Assembly (NCBI GenBank): GCA_051883735.1
Contig: JBJEUH010000044.1
Location: 1-33,326 of the forward strand
Origin: Ventricola sp051883735
GTDB taxonomy: Bacteria; Bacillota; Clostridia; Christensenellales; Aristaeellaceae
DNA length: 33,326 bases
Reading direction: 5' to 3'
Shown: in pieces, positions 15,328-23,029 of the stretch
Layout: each line of letters opens with the position of its first letter
Numbering within the stretch: the stretch's first letter is position 1
The notes under the pieces: generated by a model
Told to the model about the DNA's origin: nothing
Databases searched by the model: none
The model's input: the letters and a program-made list of their open reading frames with translations, nothing else
Program-made: the position numbers and the translations under genes

Positions 15328-15356
15328 ATTATAGATGCATTCCGCGTCCATGTCAA
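15328..15356 (-). promoter_or_regulatory. Consensus promoter of the sugar-uptake/GH operon
   Basis: TTGACA (15356-15351) and TATAAT (15333-15328) match the housekeeping consensus in all 12 positions, with a 17-bp spacer. AT-rich DNA lies upstream. Such a strong core promoter implies control by a repressor. Confidence 0.9.
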
Positions 15357-15519
15357 TATAATTTTCAAAAAATTGAGAAATTATTTTTCCCTTTTTCAAT
15401 TTTTCCCTTTACAGAAATTGTACATTTTCAAAAAATCAAGAACTTTCTCCTGATTCATCTCCCTTAGCGCATCCGGATTGCCTGTTTTGATCGGCCGGGA
15501 AAGAATCGGCGGCAGCATG

Positions 15520-15545
15520 AAAAAAGACGCCCATTGCTGAGCGTC
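15520..15545 (-). terminator. Intrinsic terminator of the metallophosphoesterase operon
   Basis: On the minus strand, GACGCTCA pairs with TGGGCGTC around a GCAA tetraloop, followed by TTTTTTC. It lies 30 bases after the metallophosphoesterase stop codon. Confidence 0.85.
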
Positions 15546-15575
15546 CCAAGCCTATGAGAGTGTCGGAGCAGGCGG

Positions 15576-16799
15576 TCACATTTCTTCCTCCCCCGGCGTG
15601 CGGATCACACCGTCCCTGAGCGCGAATCCGGTGGTATACGGAACCGCGTCGGACAGCACCGACGGAATCCACCGGCTGTAAATCGTCCCCGCGCCCAATC
15701 GGATCATGATCTCAAAGCCGGGATGCGCTCTGAGCGCGTCCGCATACAGACTCAGGGTTCCCTGGGCGCGGTAATCCATCATCTGAAAGAAGAAATCCTC
15801 CGCAAGCCTCTGCTCCTCCTCCGTGATCTCCTGCTCCCGCTTCAGCTTCTCCACGATCGAGCAGCATCTTTCCTGCTCCAGCCTTCTCTGGTAATGATCG
15901 AACAGGAGCAGATTCGGATCGTCCGGCTGGTTTTCCTCCGCCCATGCGCTCACGGCGATGCGCTTGGGCTGATAGGCGTATCCGTCTGCACCGTCCGCCG
16001 TCAGGGCGGCATAGCAGCAGGGATAGGAGATGGTCTGATCGACGACCAGCTCCGTCAGGCCGTCCTGCACCGTGACGCAGCGCTTGTGCAGGTGCCCGCA
16101 CAGGTACAGCTCCACCCCGTACTCCTCCAGCAGCTCAATGGCCTTCTCCTTGCCCACAAACGCGGTGCTGTGCGATGTGCACAGCGGGTAGTGACCCGCC
16201 GCAATCACCTGCCATCCCTTCTGCCCGGCCTCCTGCAGCTGCCGCTGCGCCCAGGCCAGCGTTTCATCGGTTAAAACGGCGCTGCTCTGCAATCCGTCAT
16301 AGCCGCCCGTGTCCAGCAGCAGGAGCATCTGCTCCCCCAGCAGCACGCTGTAGCTCAGCGATGCGGGGTCCCGGCTGTGCGCCTCGCCGTATCCGAAGTC
16401 CGCATACAGCCCGGCAAATTGTTCGGCGCTGACCTCGCCGATGTCGTGGTTTCCGGGCAGCACATACACGGCAACCCCCTGCTCCTCCGCCGCGCGCAGC
16501 TTCTGAAGGAGCGCCTCGTGCTGCGACAGCCTGCCCTGATTCGTGATGTCCCCCAGGAGCAGCAGGACGTCGGTTCCGCTGCGGACAGCGTCCCAGATAA
16601 ACGCATCGACGATCTGCAGATGATAGGGCTCAAGCGGATTGACGATGTTGGTGTAGTGGAACGCCGGATTGACGTGGAGGTCGGAAGCGGCGGCAATCCT
16701 GAGGGGCTTCTGCTCCTTCCCCGCGGCCTGCTCAGACGGCGCGTGCGCGCAAAAGGCCGTCAGAATAAGACACAGCAGCCCGGCCATGATCCTTTTCAT
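15576..16799 (-). CDS. Secreted or membrane-anchored calcineurin-like metallophosphoesterase
   Basis: 407 residues. ATG 16799 was chosen because AAAGGA lies seven bases upstream and the codon overlaps the upstream stop as ATGA. Residues 1-20 (MKRIMAGLLCLILTAFCAHA) look like a signal peptide. The metallophosphoesterase metal-site motifs appear in order: D40-L-H42, GD at 83-84, GNHD at 116-119, GH at 202-203 and GHLH at 235-238. A C-terminal region of about 130 residues (after 270) carries additional helices, ending near the stop with GEEEM. It likely hydrolyses a phosphomonoester or phosphodiester at the cell surface; the substrate is unknown. It is the last gene of the coupled CCA/GT-C operon. 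Confidence 0.88.
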   Translation of the reverse strand: MKRIMAGLLCLILTAFCAHAPSEQAAGKEQKPLRIAAASDLHVNPAFHYTNIVNPLEPYHLQIVDAFIWDAVRSGTDVLLLLGDITNQGRLSQHEALLQKLRAAEEQGVAVYVLPGNHDIGEVSAEQFAGLYADFGYGEAHSRDPASLSYSVLLGEQMLLLLDTGGYDGLQSSAVLTDETLAWAQRQLQEAGQKGWQVIAAGHYPLCTSHSTAFVGKEKAIELLEEYGVELYLCGHLHKRCVTVQDGLTELVVDQTISYPCCYAALTADGADGYAYQPKRIAVSAWAEENQPDDPNLLLFDHYQRRLEQERCCSIVEKLKREQEITEEEQRLAEDFFFQMMDYRAQGTLSLYADALRAHPGFEIMIRLGAGTIYSRWIPSVLSDAVPYTTGFALRDGVIRTPGEEEM

Positions 16800-18145
16800 C
16801 TCTGTATCCTTTCCCGGCACGCCGCCTGCGCGCAGGCCGTCTGCAGGGCCTCGCCGCACAGCACGCGCCTGCGCGCCTCGTCAAGCGCCGCCTTCATCCC
16901 CGGCCCGGGCGAAATGCCTGCCGCCATCAGCATCCGCGCATCCGGCATGGGCCCGCTGACGATGCGCTCATAGGATGCCAGTCTGTCCATGACGAACGCC
17001 TCCTCCCGGTCGGCGTTCTCCCGCGGCTTGCCGGTGCCGCGCGTGTCGCACACCGCCAGAAGCGCGAGATCCTTTGCGCAGACGGATTCGTCAAACAGCA
17101 GGTTCATCCATGCCTCATCCGCCTGCGTGTAGTAGCCGGTGTGCACGCGCATGTGCAGGCGGCACATGTCCTGCGCATAGCGGATCGCCGCCCTCGGCGC
17201 GCCCAGATGCGCGAGCATCGCCCCGCACAGCGGAATGCCCGTCTCCGCGTGGCCCGCCGCATGCCAGCTGCCGTGCTCGTCCTGCGCGGCAGAGACGGCC
17301 TTGCCCAGGTCGTGCGTCAGCGCCGCGAGCATGAAGTGCAGCGGATGGCTGCTTTTGTCTTTTTCCTCCGCGGCCGCGCGCAGCGTGAGCAGCGTGTGCT
17401 CAAAGGCGTCGCCCTCCGGGTGGTGCAGCGGATTCTGCTGCACTCCGAGGAGCGCCGCAAGCTCGGCAAACCACGGCTCCAGCGCGTTTGCGTCCCGGAG
17501 CACGCGGAAGAATACGTCCGGCTCCTGTGCCGTCAGGAGCGCCTTGTTCATCTCGGCGTATACGCGCGCGGCGCTCAGGCGATCGGTCGGCATGCGCCGC
17601 ATCCGGCGGATGGTTTCCTCGTCCGGCGTGAGGCGGAACCTCGCGGCGAACTGCGCCCCGCGCAGCACCCGCAGCGGATCGTCCTCAAATCCGTCGCCCG
17701 GCACGGCGCGCAGCACGCCATGCGCAAGGTCCTCCATGCCGCCCAGCGGATCGACGTATTCGCCCGTCAGCGCGTCGCGCATGATGGCGTTCACCGTGAA
17801 ATCCCGCCGGGCAGCCGCCTGCGCGGGGGAGAGCTGCGGGTCCACCGCCACGGCAAAGTCCTTGTGACCCGGCCCGGTGCGCATCTCCGTGCGCGGCAGC
17901 GCGACGTCGATGCCGGCGTTTTTGATCGTGTAGATGCCGTAGGCGCGCCCGCTCTCGTCGATCTCCCCGAACGCACCCAGCAGCGCGCGAAGCGCGTCCG
18001 GCGAAACGCCATGCACCTCGCAGTCGATATCGGCGCTCTCCCGGCCCAGCAGCGCGTCGCGCACGCAGCCGCCCACCAGCAGCGCGCGTCCGCCGGACGC
18101 CTGCACGCGCCGCGCGATGGCGCGGATCATCTCCTGTCCGTTCAT
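16796..18145 (-). CDS. cca: CCA tRNA nucleotidyltransferase with HD domain
   Basis: 449 residues; ATG 18145 overlaps the upstream stop (ATGA). Class II nucleotidyltransferase motifs are clear: LVGGCVRDALLG (23-34), catalytic ADIDCEVHG (38-46), RRDFTVNAIMRD (113-124) and DPLRVLRGAQFAARF. An HD-type domain follows (HTLLTLRAA...ALTHDLGKA). The enzyme adds or repairs the 3'-CCA of tRNAs using CTP and ATP, and HD-bearing forms can also remove phosphates. Whether it makes the whole CCA or only adds A or CC cannot be told by eye. It is translated from a transcript shared with the 77-residue protein upstream and the metallophosphoesterase downstream. Confidence 0.93.
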   Translation of the reverse strand: MNGQEMIRAIARRVQASGGRALLVGGCVRDALLGRESADIDCEVHGVSPDALRALLGAFGEIDESGRAYGIYTIKNAGIDVALPRTEMRTGPGHKDFAVAVDPQLSPAQAAARRDFTVNAIMRDALTGEYVDPLGGMEDLAHGVLRAVPGDGFEDDPLRVLRGAQFAARFRLTPDEETIRRMRRMPTDRLSAARVYAEMNKALLTAQEPDVFFRVLRDANALEPWFAELAALLGVQQNPLHHPEGDAFEHTLLTLRAAAEEKDKSSHPLHFMLAALTHDLGKAVSAAQDEHGSWHAAGHAETGIPLCGAMLAHLGAPRAAIRYAQDMCRLHMRVHTGYYTQADEAWMNLLFDESVCAKDLALLAVCDTRGTGKPRENADREEAFVMDRLASYERIVSGPMPDARMLMAAGISPGPGMKAALDEARRRVLCGEALQTACAQAACRERIQR

Positions 18146-18375
18146 AGGTTTTCCAGCTCGCCCTGATCCCCGCGCGCATACGCGCAGGTGAGCACGTCGG
18201 AAAGCGCCAGGTGCGTCTCCCTTTTTCTGCCCGGCAGCCTCGCGCTGAAGCCCTGTCCGTCCGCGTCGATGGCCGTCACCAGCAGGTTCTTCTTCTGCAT
18301 CTGGCCGTCCTGCATCAGCACCGCGCAGATCTTCCGCCCGTTTTCCAGCGAGTATCTGAGAAATCTGTCAATCAT
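18142..18375 (-). CDS. 77-residue protein of unknown function
   Basis: 77 residues; ATG 18375 overlaps the GT-C gene stop by ATGA, and its own stop overlaps the CCA gene start the same way. The sequence opens IDRFLRYSLENGRKICAVLMQDGQMQKKNLLVTAIDADGQGFSARL and ends in a segment like SDVLTCAYARGD. The strand-rich pattern suggests a small SH3-like or WYL-like beta fold, perhaps RNA- or ligand-binding, but no family is assigned with confidence. The double four-base overlap argues strongly that it is a real gene. Its place before the CCA enzyme hints at a housekeeping role. Confidence 0.75.
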   Translation of the reverse strand: MIDRFLRYSLENGRKICAVLMQDGQMQKKNLLVTAIDADGQGFSARLPGRKRETHLALSDVLTCAYARGDQGELENL

Positions 18376-20300
18376 TCTTCTCCCTCATCGATGCCCGTCG
18401 CGTAGACGCGCACGTCCTCATTCTGATAGACGAGGTCGTAGTGCTCGTCGATATAATCGAGATCGACCTCAAACTCGGCCCTCTCGTAGTCGCTGACGTA
18501 GATGTAATCCACGCCGTACATGTCCAGCACATAGGCGTACTTCTCGGGATTCTCGTAGAACCTGCGGCAGTTGCTCTCGTGCTCGCGGTAGTCAAGGCCG
18601 TGGAAGAAGACGTACAGATCGCTGCCGCAGATGATCTGCCTGCCCGCCAGCGAGCAGACCGGGTTGATGTGCTGCTGGCCGGTCATGAAGATCGCGTCCT
18701 TCTCCGTGTGCTCGTCGATCCACGCGCCGGCCTCCATCGCCGTCCGCGAGAAGAGCTGATAGCCGGAGACGACCTCGCGCGCGACGGACAGCCCGCCGGA
18801 GAGCATGCTCACCGTCATGAACAGCGCGCACAGCACCACCCTGCCGCGCAGGCCGGCCAGCCGCTGCATGAGGATGGAGCCGTAGTCCGCCGCCAGGATC
18901 ACGGCGAACATGTACCAGATGTAGAACAGCTTGTTGTTGTCGTACTCGTTGGGCTGAAAGAGGATCGTCTCCGCGACGATGAAGATCGCCGCCATGCCCA
19001 GCACGATGTCCAGATACCCCCTTCGCCTGGCCTCCAGCACAGCCAGCAGCATCAGGATGAACGGCAGGCCCGCGTTCTTGATCCAGAACCAGAAATACCC
19101 GTCGATCATGCCGCGGCCGCCGGAGTTGTTCACCCAGTTGAACTGCAGCCGCAGCGAGCCGCCCTCCACCGTCTGCCGGACGGCGCTGCCCAGCACCTGC
19201 GGCAGCGCCAGCACCAGCACGACGCCCAGATACACGCCCGCGCGGGCGAGGATGCCCCTCCAGTCTCCCCGGTCGGTCATCAGCCTGCCCGCCACATAGC
19301 CGCCGGAGAACAGGCCCAGCGCCAGGAACGTGTGCGTATGCACCAGCGGCAGGCAGCTCGCCCACAGGGCGAGGAGCACCGTCTGGCGCATAGAGCGCTC
19401 GCGCATGGAGGAGATGAGCAGCATCAGCGCCGGAATGCCCATCGCCCAGCCGCCCAGCAGCGCGCGCTGGGGGATCATCAGGTCGGCGATGACGTTGGAA
19501 AAGCGCAGGTTGAGGTCCGGCTGATTGGCCGGGGTCTTGTAATAGCCGGTGAAGATCTCCCGGATCTTTTCAAAGTTGTCGCGGCCCGCCAGATCGAAGT
19601 CGTACAGAAAGCCCAGGCCGCCGTTGAAGAAGAACAGCAGCGCCGCCGCCACGACGGCGAGGCGGCGGTTGCCCAGGATCTGCCGCGCCAGGAGCATGTA
19701 GCCCGCGTAGGTCAGCGCCATGAGCAGCGTGCCCGGGAAGACGACGGCCATGCGCAGATCCATGCCCATCAGCATCATCGTCGTGCTGAGCGAATCCGTC
19801 AGATACGGGTAGTTGAGCGCCGTGCCGTAGAGCAGGTTGTACGTCGGCGGGAACTCCATGTCCCGCATCGAGGTGATGAACGACAGATGCATGCACAGGT
19901 CGCCGTAGGTGGACTGTCCGCACCAGGCGGAGCCGTCTGCCGCCGGCATGAGCATGTGCGTGTGCTGCAGATAGGCGGAGAGCACCGTCAGCGGCAGCAC
20001 GACGAGCGCCATCGCCGCGAGCATCTGTCCATCCTCCTGCGTCATGCCCCTGACCGGCCGGTCGTCGTGCAGCCAGATGCTCACCCCGACGATCGCCATC
20101 AGCAGCGCCGCCGCGGCGCCATGCGCTGCAAGCGTAAAGCCCCACACGTTCGCGCAGAGCGCGGGCAGCTCCATCTCCAGCAGCACGCCCAGGGCCAAAC
20201 CCAGAAAAGCCCGCAGAAGCGGGCTTTTTCCGGGGAGCTGCGCGCGGATGATCGTCACGCCGCCAATCAGAAAGAAAAGGGTATACAATACTGCCGCCAT
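18372..20300 (-). CDS. Polytopic membrane protein, GT-C glycosyltransferase-like
   Basis: 642 residues; ATG 20300 with AAGGAG six bases upstream. About 12 membrane helices span residues 1-510. The first large outer loop contains STYGDLCMHLSFITSMRDMEFPP (130-152) and ALNYPYLTDSLS (161-172), with Asp134 and His138. A GDLxxH plus LNYPxLxDxLS pattern is characteristic of large GT-C-type membrane proteins that use lipid-linked sugars. The C-terminal 130 residues form a soluble domain (AWIDEHTEKDAIFMTG...YVLDMYGVDYIYVSDYER), as in several GT-C families. It is probably involved in surface glycan assembly, but donor and acceptor are unknown. It is coupled to the 77-residue protein. Confidence 0.78.
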   Translation of the reverse strand: MAAVLYTLFFLIGGVTIIRAQLPGKSPLLRAFLGLALGVLLEMELPALCANVWGFTLAAHGAAAALLMAIVGVSIWLHDDRPVRGMTQEDGQMLAAMALVVLPLTVLSAYLQHTHMLMPAADGSAWCGQSTYGDLCMHLSFITSMRDMEFPPTYNLLYGTALNYPYLTDSLSTTMMLMGMDLRMAVVFPGTLLMALTYAGYMLLARQILGNRRLAVVAAALLFFFNGGLGFLYDFDLAGRDNFEKIREIFTGYYKTPANQPDLNLRFSNVIADLMIPQRALLGGWAMGIPALMLLISSMRERSMRQTVLLALWASCLPLVHTHTFLALGLFSGGYVAGRLMTDRGDWRGILARAGVYLGVVLVLALPQVLGSAVRQTVEGGSLRLQFNWVNNSGGRGMIDGYFWFWIKNAGLPFILMLLAVLEARRRGYLDIVLGMAAIFIVAETILFQPNEYDNNKLFYIWYMFAVILAADYGSILMQRLAGLRGRVVLCALFMTVSMLSGGLSVAREVVSGYQLFSRTAMEAGAWIDEHTEKDAIFMTGQQHINPVCSLAGRQIICGSDLYVFFHGLDYREHESNCRRFYENPEKYAYVLDMYGVDYIYVSDYERAEFEVDLDYIDEHYDLVYQNEDVRVYATGIDEGEE

Positions 20301-20313
20301 GGACTTCTCCTTT

Positions 20314-20820
20314 TTACGCCTGTTCGCTCCGGATCAGCTGGAGACTGCTCTGCCTTCTGCGGCGGTGCGGCGCAGCCGCGCCGTCCGTCTCCGCCCTCGT
20401 CTCCCCGTCCTCCCTGTCCTTCCGATCAAAGGACGGCCGCTCGCCCGTCTGCTTCTTCGCGGGCTCCGGCTGCTGCACATCCGCCTTCGCGCGCATCAGG
20501 TCGCTGATGGCCTGCTCGCGCCTTCGGCTCTCGCTCCTGCCCGCGCGGATCTCCCGCGCCGCGGCCTCCGTGCAGATCGCCTGGCCGAGCAGGGACAGAT
20601 ACCGGCAGCGGGAGAAGACCACGATGGCGCAGTCCATCAGCGCGATGACGGTGACCGCGATCGGCACCGCCGGCAGCCACATCAGGCCGAGAAACACGCC
20701 CAGCGCAGCAAGCAGAAGGCTCAGGAGCACCGCGGCGGCAAAGTGCATCGCGCGAAGCCGCTGCGCGCTCCTGCGCAGCGCAATGGCCGTCTTGTTCGTC
20801 AGGCGAATGGCTTCTTTCAT
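20314..20820 (-). CDS. Two-helix membrane protein of unknown function
   Basis: 168 residues. ATG 20820 was chosen because AAAGGAG lies nine bases upstream; the frame is open further 5' only through repeat sequence. A short basic N-terminus is followed by two hydrophobic segments (about 25-47 and 50-68), so both ends probably face the cytoplasm. The tail is highly charged and low-complexity (KKQTGERPSFDRKDREDGETR), and arginine-rich near the end. I recognise no family. It is the first gene of the GT-C/CCA operon, 13 bp upstream of the GT-C gene. Confidence 0.7.
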   Translation of the reverse strand: MKEAIRLTNKTAIALRRSAQRLRAMHFAAAVLLSLLLAALGVFLGLMWLPAVPIAVTVIALMDCAIVVFSRCRYLSLLGQAICTEAAAREIRAGRSESRRREQAISDLMRAKADVQQPEPAKKQTGERPSFDRKDREDGETRAETDGAAAPHRRRRQSSLQLIRSEQA

Positions 20821-20851
20821 CGTTGAATTCTCCTTTGAGATGGGGGACGTT

Positions 20852-20911
20852 GGGGACGCTGTCCCCTTACCCCTGGCAGGGACATTGTCCCTGCACCCTT
20901 TTTCGCTTCGC
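20852..20911. repeat. Dispersed hairpin repeat, class A, copy 1
   Basis: GGGGAC-GCT-GTCCCC (20852-20866) is followed by ACCCCTG, a second hairpin CAGGGAC-ATT-GTCCCTG (20877-20893), and a tail ending TTCGCTTCGC. The same order of elements recurs at 24076-24142. Confidence 0.75.
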
Positions 20912-20952
20912 GGCGGTTTTAAGATGAGTGAGGCGCTGGGAGCAACCTGAAG

Positions 20953-20999
20953 ACTCCCTCCTGAGGGAGCTGGCTGCCGCAGGCAGTCTGAGGGCGTTA
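20953..20999. repeat. Dispersed hairpin repeat, class C, copy 1
   Basis: CTCCCTC-CT-GAGGGAG (20954-20969) is followed by CTGCC-GCA-GGCAG (20974-20986) and a TCTGAGGG end. The repeat abuts the M42 gene stop at 20997 and may act as its terminator. Related copies lie at 27779 and 32035. Confidence 0.7.
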
Positions 21000-21989
21000 C
21001 GCCGTCAGGCAGGCCTTCAGCAGGTCGATGCACGCCTGCACATCGCGCAGATCGACCGTCTCCGCCTCGCTGTGGATATAGCGGCAGGGCACGGAGATCG
21101 CGCCCGTCGCGACGCCGCCGCGCGACATCTGCATCGCGCCCGCGTCCGTGCCGCCGAAGGGCAGCACCTCGCGCTGGACGGGAATGCCGTTTTCCGCCGC
21201 GAGCCTCTCCATCATTTCGACCACGGCGGGCGTGCAGATCACCGAGTCGTCCATGATCTTGATCGCCGCGCCCTTGCCCAGCTCGACCGCCATCTTGATC
21301 TTCATCTCCGGCATGTCGCCCGTATCCGTCACGTCGATGGCGATGCCCAGGTCCGGCTCGGCCGCATAGGCCGCCGTCGTCGCGCCGCGCAGGCCGACCT
21401 CCTCCTGCACGGAGAAGACGGCGACGATCTCGTTCTTCGTCTTTTCGCTCAGCTCAAGCAGCGCCTGCGCCTGAATGTAGCAGGCGATGCGGTCGTCCAT
21501 CGCCGGGGAGGCAAGCCGGTGCTCTCCCAGCTTCGTCACCCGCGGCTTCATCACGCACATGTCGCCCAGGGACACCATGGAGAGCGCCTCCTCGCGGTTC
21601 TGTGCGCCGATATCGACGTACAGATCGGAGACCCTGATCTTGTCCCCGGCCTTCTCGTCCGCGCCGACCACGCCGCACACGCCGTTTTCAAAGACGACGT
21701 GCCCGCTTACCATCTCCCGCGCGTAGATGCCGCCGACGCTGCACACGCGCAGATAGCCGTGCTTGTCCGCGTCGATCACCGCCAGACCGATGTGATCCAT
21801 GTGCGCGGAGAGCATGATGCGCCTGCCCGTGCCGTCGCCCCTCTTCACCGCGATCAGGTTGCCCATCACGTCGGTGTGCATCTCGTCCACATGGCCGTCA
21901 AGCGCATCGCGGATCGCCTCCGCGACGCGGCCCTCATGGCCGGACGGGCCGTAGGTGGTCAGAATCTTCTCCAAAAGCTGCATATTCAT
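20997..21989 (-). CDS. M42-family metallopeptidase (glutamyl/deblocking aminopeptidase type), copy 3 of 3
   Basis: 330 residues; ATG 21989 overlaps the upstream M42 stop as ATGA and has AAGGAG nine bases before. All dinuclear-metal site residues expected of M42 are present: His63 and Asp65 (SAHMDHIG), Asp165 (MDDRIAC), the catalytic pair Glu196-Glu197 (QEEVGLRG), Asp219 (AIDVTD) and His306 (CRYIHSEAE). The insertion after residue 80 is the usual PDZ-like beta domain. M42 enzymes form large tetrahedral or ring assemblies in the cytoplasm that trim peptides from the N-terminus. As the last of three tandem paralogues it probably adds a different residue preference. Confidence 0.92.
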   Translation of the reverse strand: MNMQLLEKILTTYGPSGHEGRVAEAIRDALDGHVDEMHTDVMGNLIAVKRGDGTGRRIMLSAHMDHIGLAVIDADKHGYLRVCSVGGIYAREMVSGHVVFENGVCGVVGADEKAGDKIRVSDLYVDIGAQNREEALSMVSLGDMCVMKPRVTKLGEHRLASPAMDDRIACYIQAQALLELSEKTKNEIVAVFSVQEEVGLRGATTAAYAAEPDLGIAIDVTDTGDMPEMKIKMAVELGKGAAIKIMDDSVICTPAVVEMMERLAAENGIPVQREVLPFGGTDAGAMQMSRGGVATGAISVPCRYIHSEAETVDLRDVQACIDLLKACLTA

Positions 21990-23029
21990 GGCTGATTGCT
22001 CCTTGCTTCAAACTCCTCGAGCACGGCCAGCGTCAGCGCCTGCGCCGCGTCGATATCGGACAGCTTGCACACGCTCGCCGGGCTGTGGACGTAGCGGCAC
22101 GGGATCACGATGGACAGGCACGGCACGCCGCCGCCCGTCAGGTGAATCTCGCCCGCGTCGGTGCCGCCGCTCGCGCCGCGCTTGATCTGCACGGGAATGC
22201 CGTTCTTCTGCGCCGCGCGCAGCGCCAGCTCGCGCATTTTCTGCGGGATGATCGCGCGCCTGTCCATGAACGTGAGCGCCGGGCCGTCGCCGCACCGGGT
22301 CACCTGCTTGTGCGCGTCGGTCATGCCCATGTCGTTGGCGGTGGTGGTGTCCACGATGACCGCCGCGTCCGGCATGACCCGCCTCGCCGCGATCTTCGCG
22401 CCGCGCAGGCCGACCTCCTCCTGCACGGTGAACACGCAGGTGAGGTCGCCCGCATAGCCGCTTGCGCGCAGCACGTTCAGCAGGATCATGCAGCCCGCGC
22501 GGTCGTCGAGCGCCTTCGCCTTCACAAAGCCGTCGCCGAACTCGCGGTACTCGCTTTCAAACGTCGCATAGCTGCCGGGCGGGCAGAGGCGCTCGGCCTC
22601 GTCCTTGTCCTTCGCGCCGATGTCGATGAAGACATGCTCAAAATCCGGCGCCTTTTTGCGGTCCTCCGCGCTCATCAGGTGGATCGCCTTCACGCCGATC
22701 ACGCCCGGCACGGCCTTTTCGCCCACGATCACGCGCTTGGAGACGGCACACCGGGGGTCCATGCCGCCCACGCAGTCGATGCGCAGCAGGCCGTCCTCCC
22801 CGGCAAAGCGGACGATGAAGCCGACCTCGTCCATGTGCGCCGTCAGCATGACGTGCGGCAGCGCGCTGTCCGTGCCCTTGCGGAAGGCGTAGAGATTGCC
22901 CATCGTATCGCCGTACACGCGGCCCTCTCGGTCCTTCAGAATGTCCTCCGCCTCCCGGCGGATGGCGTTTCGCGCCTCGTCCTCCCAGCCGGAGGGGGCG
23001 CGCAGCGCCGTGATTTCGCTCAGTAGCAT
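21986..23029 (-). CDS. M42-family metallopeptidase, copy 2 of 3
   Basis: 347 residues; ATG 23029 overlaps the end of the first M42 gene by 10 bp, with GGAGG seven bases upstream inside that gene. Metal and catalytic residues are intact: His65 and Asp67 (TAHMDEVG), Asp175 (LDDRAGC), Glu204-Glu205 (QEEVGLRG), Asp227 (IVDTTT) and His315 (CRYVHSPAS). Length and motif spacing are normal for the family. It is clearly paralogous to its neighbours but well diverged from them, so the cluster is not a recent duplication. It probably acts on peptides in the cytoplasm as part of a homo- or hetero-oligomeric peptidase. Confidence 0.92.
   Translation of the reverse strand: MLLSEITALRAPSGWEDEARNAIRREAEDILKDREGRVYGDTMGNLYAFRKGTDSALPHVMLTAHMDEVGFIVRFAGEDGLLRIDCVGGMDPRCAVSKRVIVGEKAVPGVIGVKAIHLMSAEDRKKAPDFEHVFIDIGAKDKDEAERLCPPGSYATFESEYREFGDGFVKAKALDDRAGCMILLNVLRASGYAGDLTCVFTVQEEVGLRGAKIAARRVMPDAAVIVDTTTANDMGMTDAHKQVTRCGDGPALTFMDRRAIIPQKMRELALRAAQKNGIPVQIKRGASGGTDAGEIHLTGGGVPCLSIVIPCRYVHSPASVCKLSDIDAAQALTLAVLEEFEARSNQP

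Noticed and set aside
18441..20507. Very long plus-strand open frame (688 codons) opposite the GT-C gene
   Set aside because: It is antisense to a clear membrane protein, with Arg/His/Gln-rich low-complexity translation typical of high-GC shadows. The same applies to plus-strand frames at 13727-15322 and 25032-26552.
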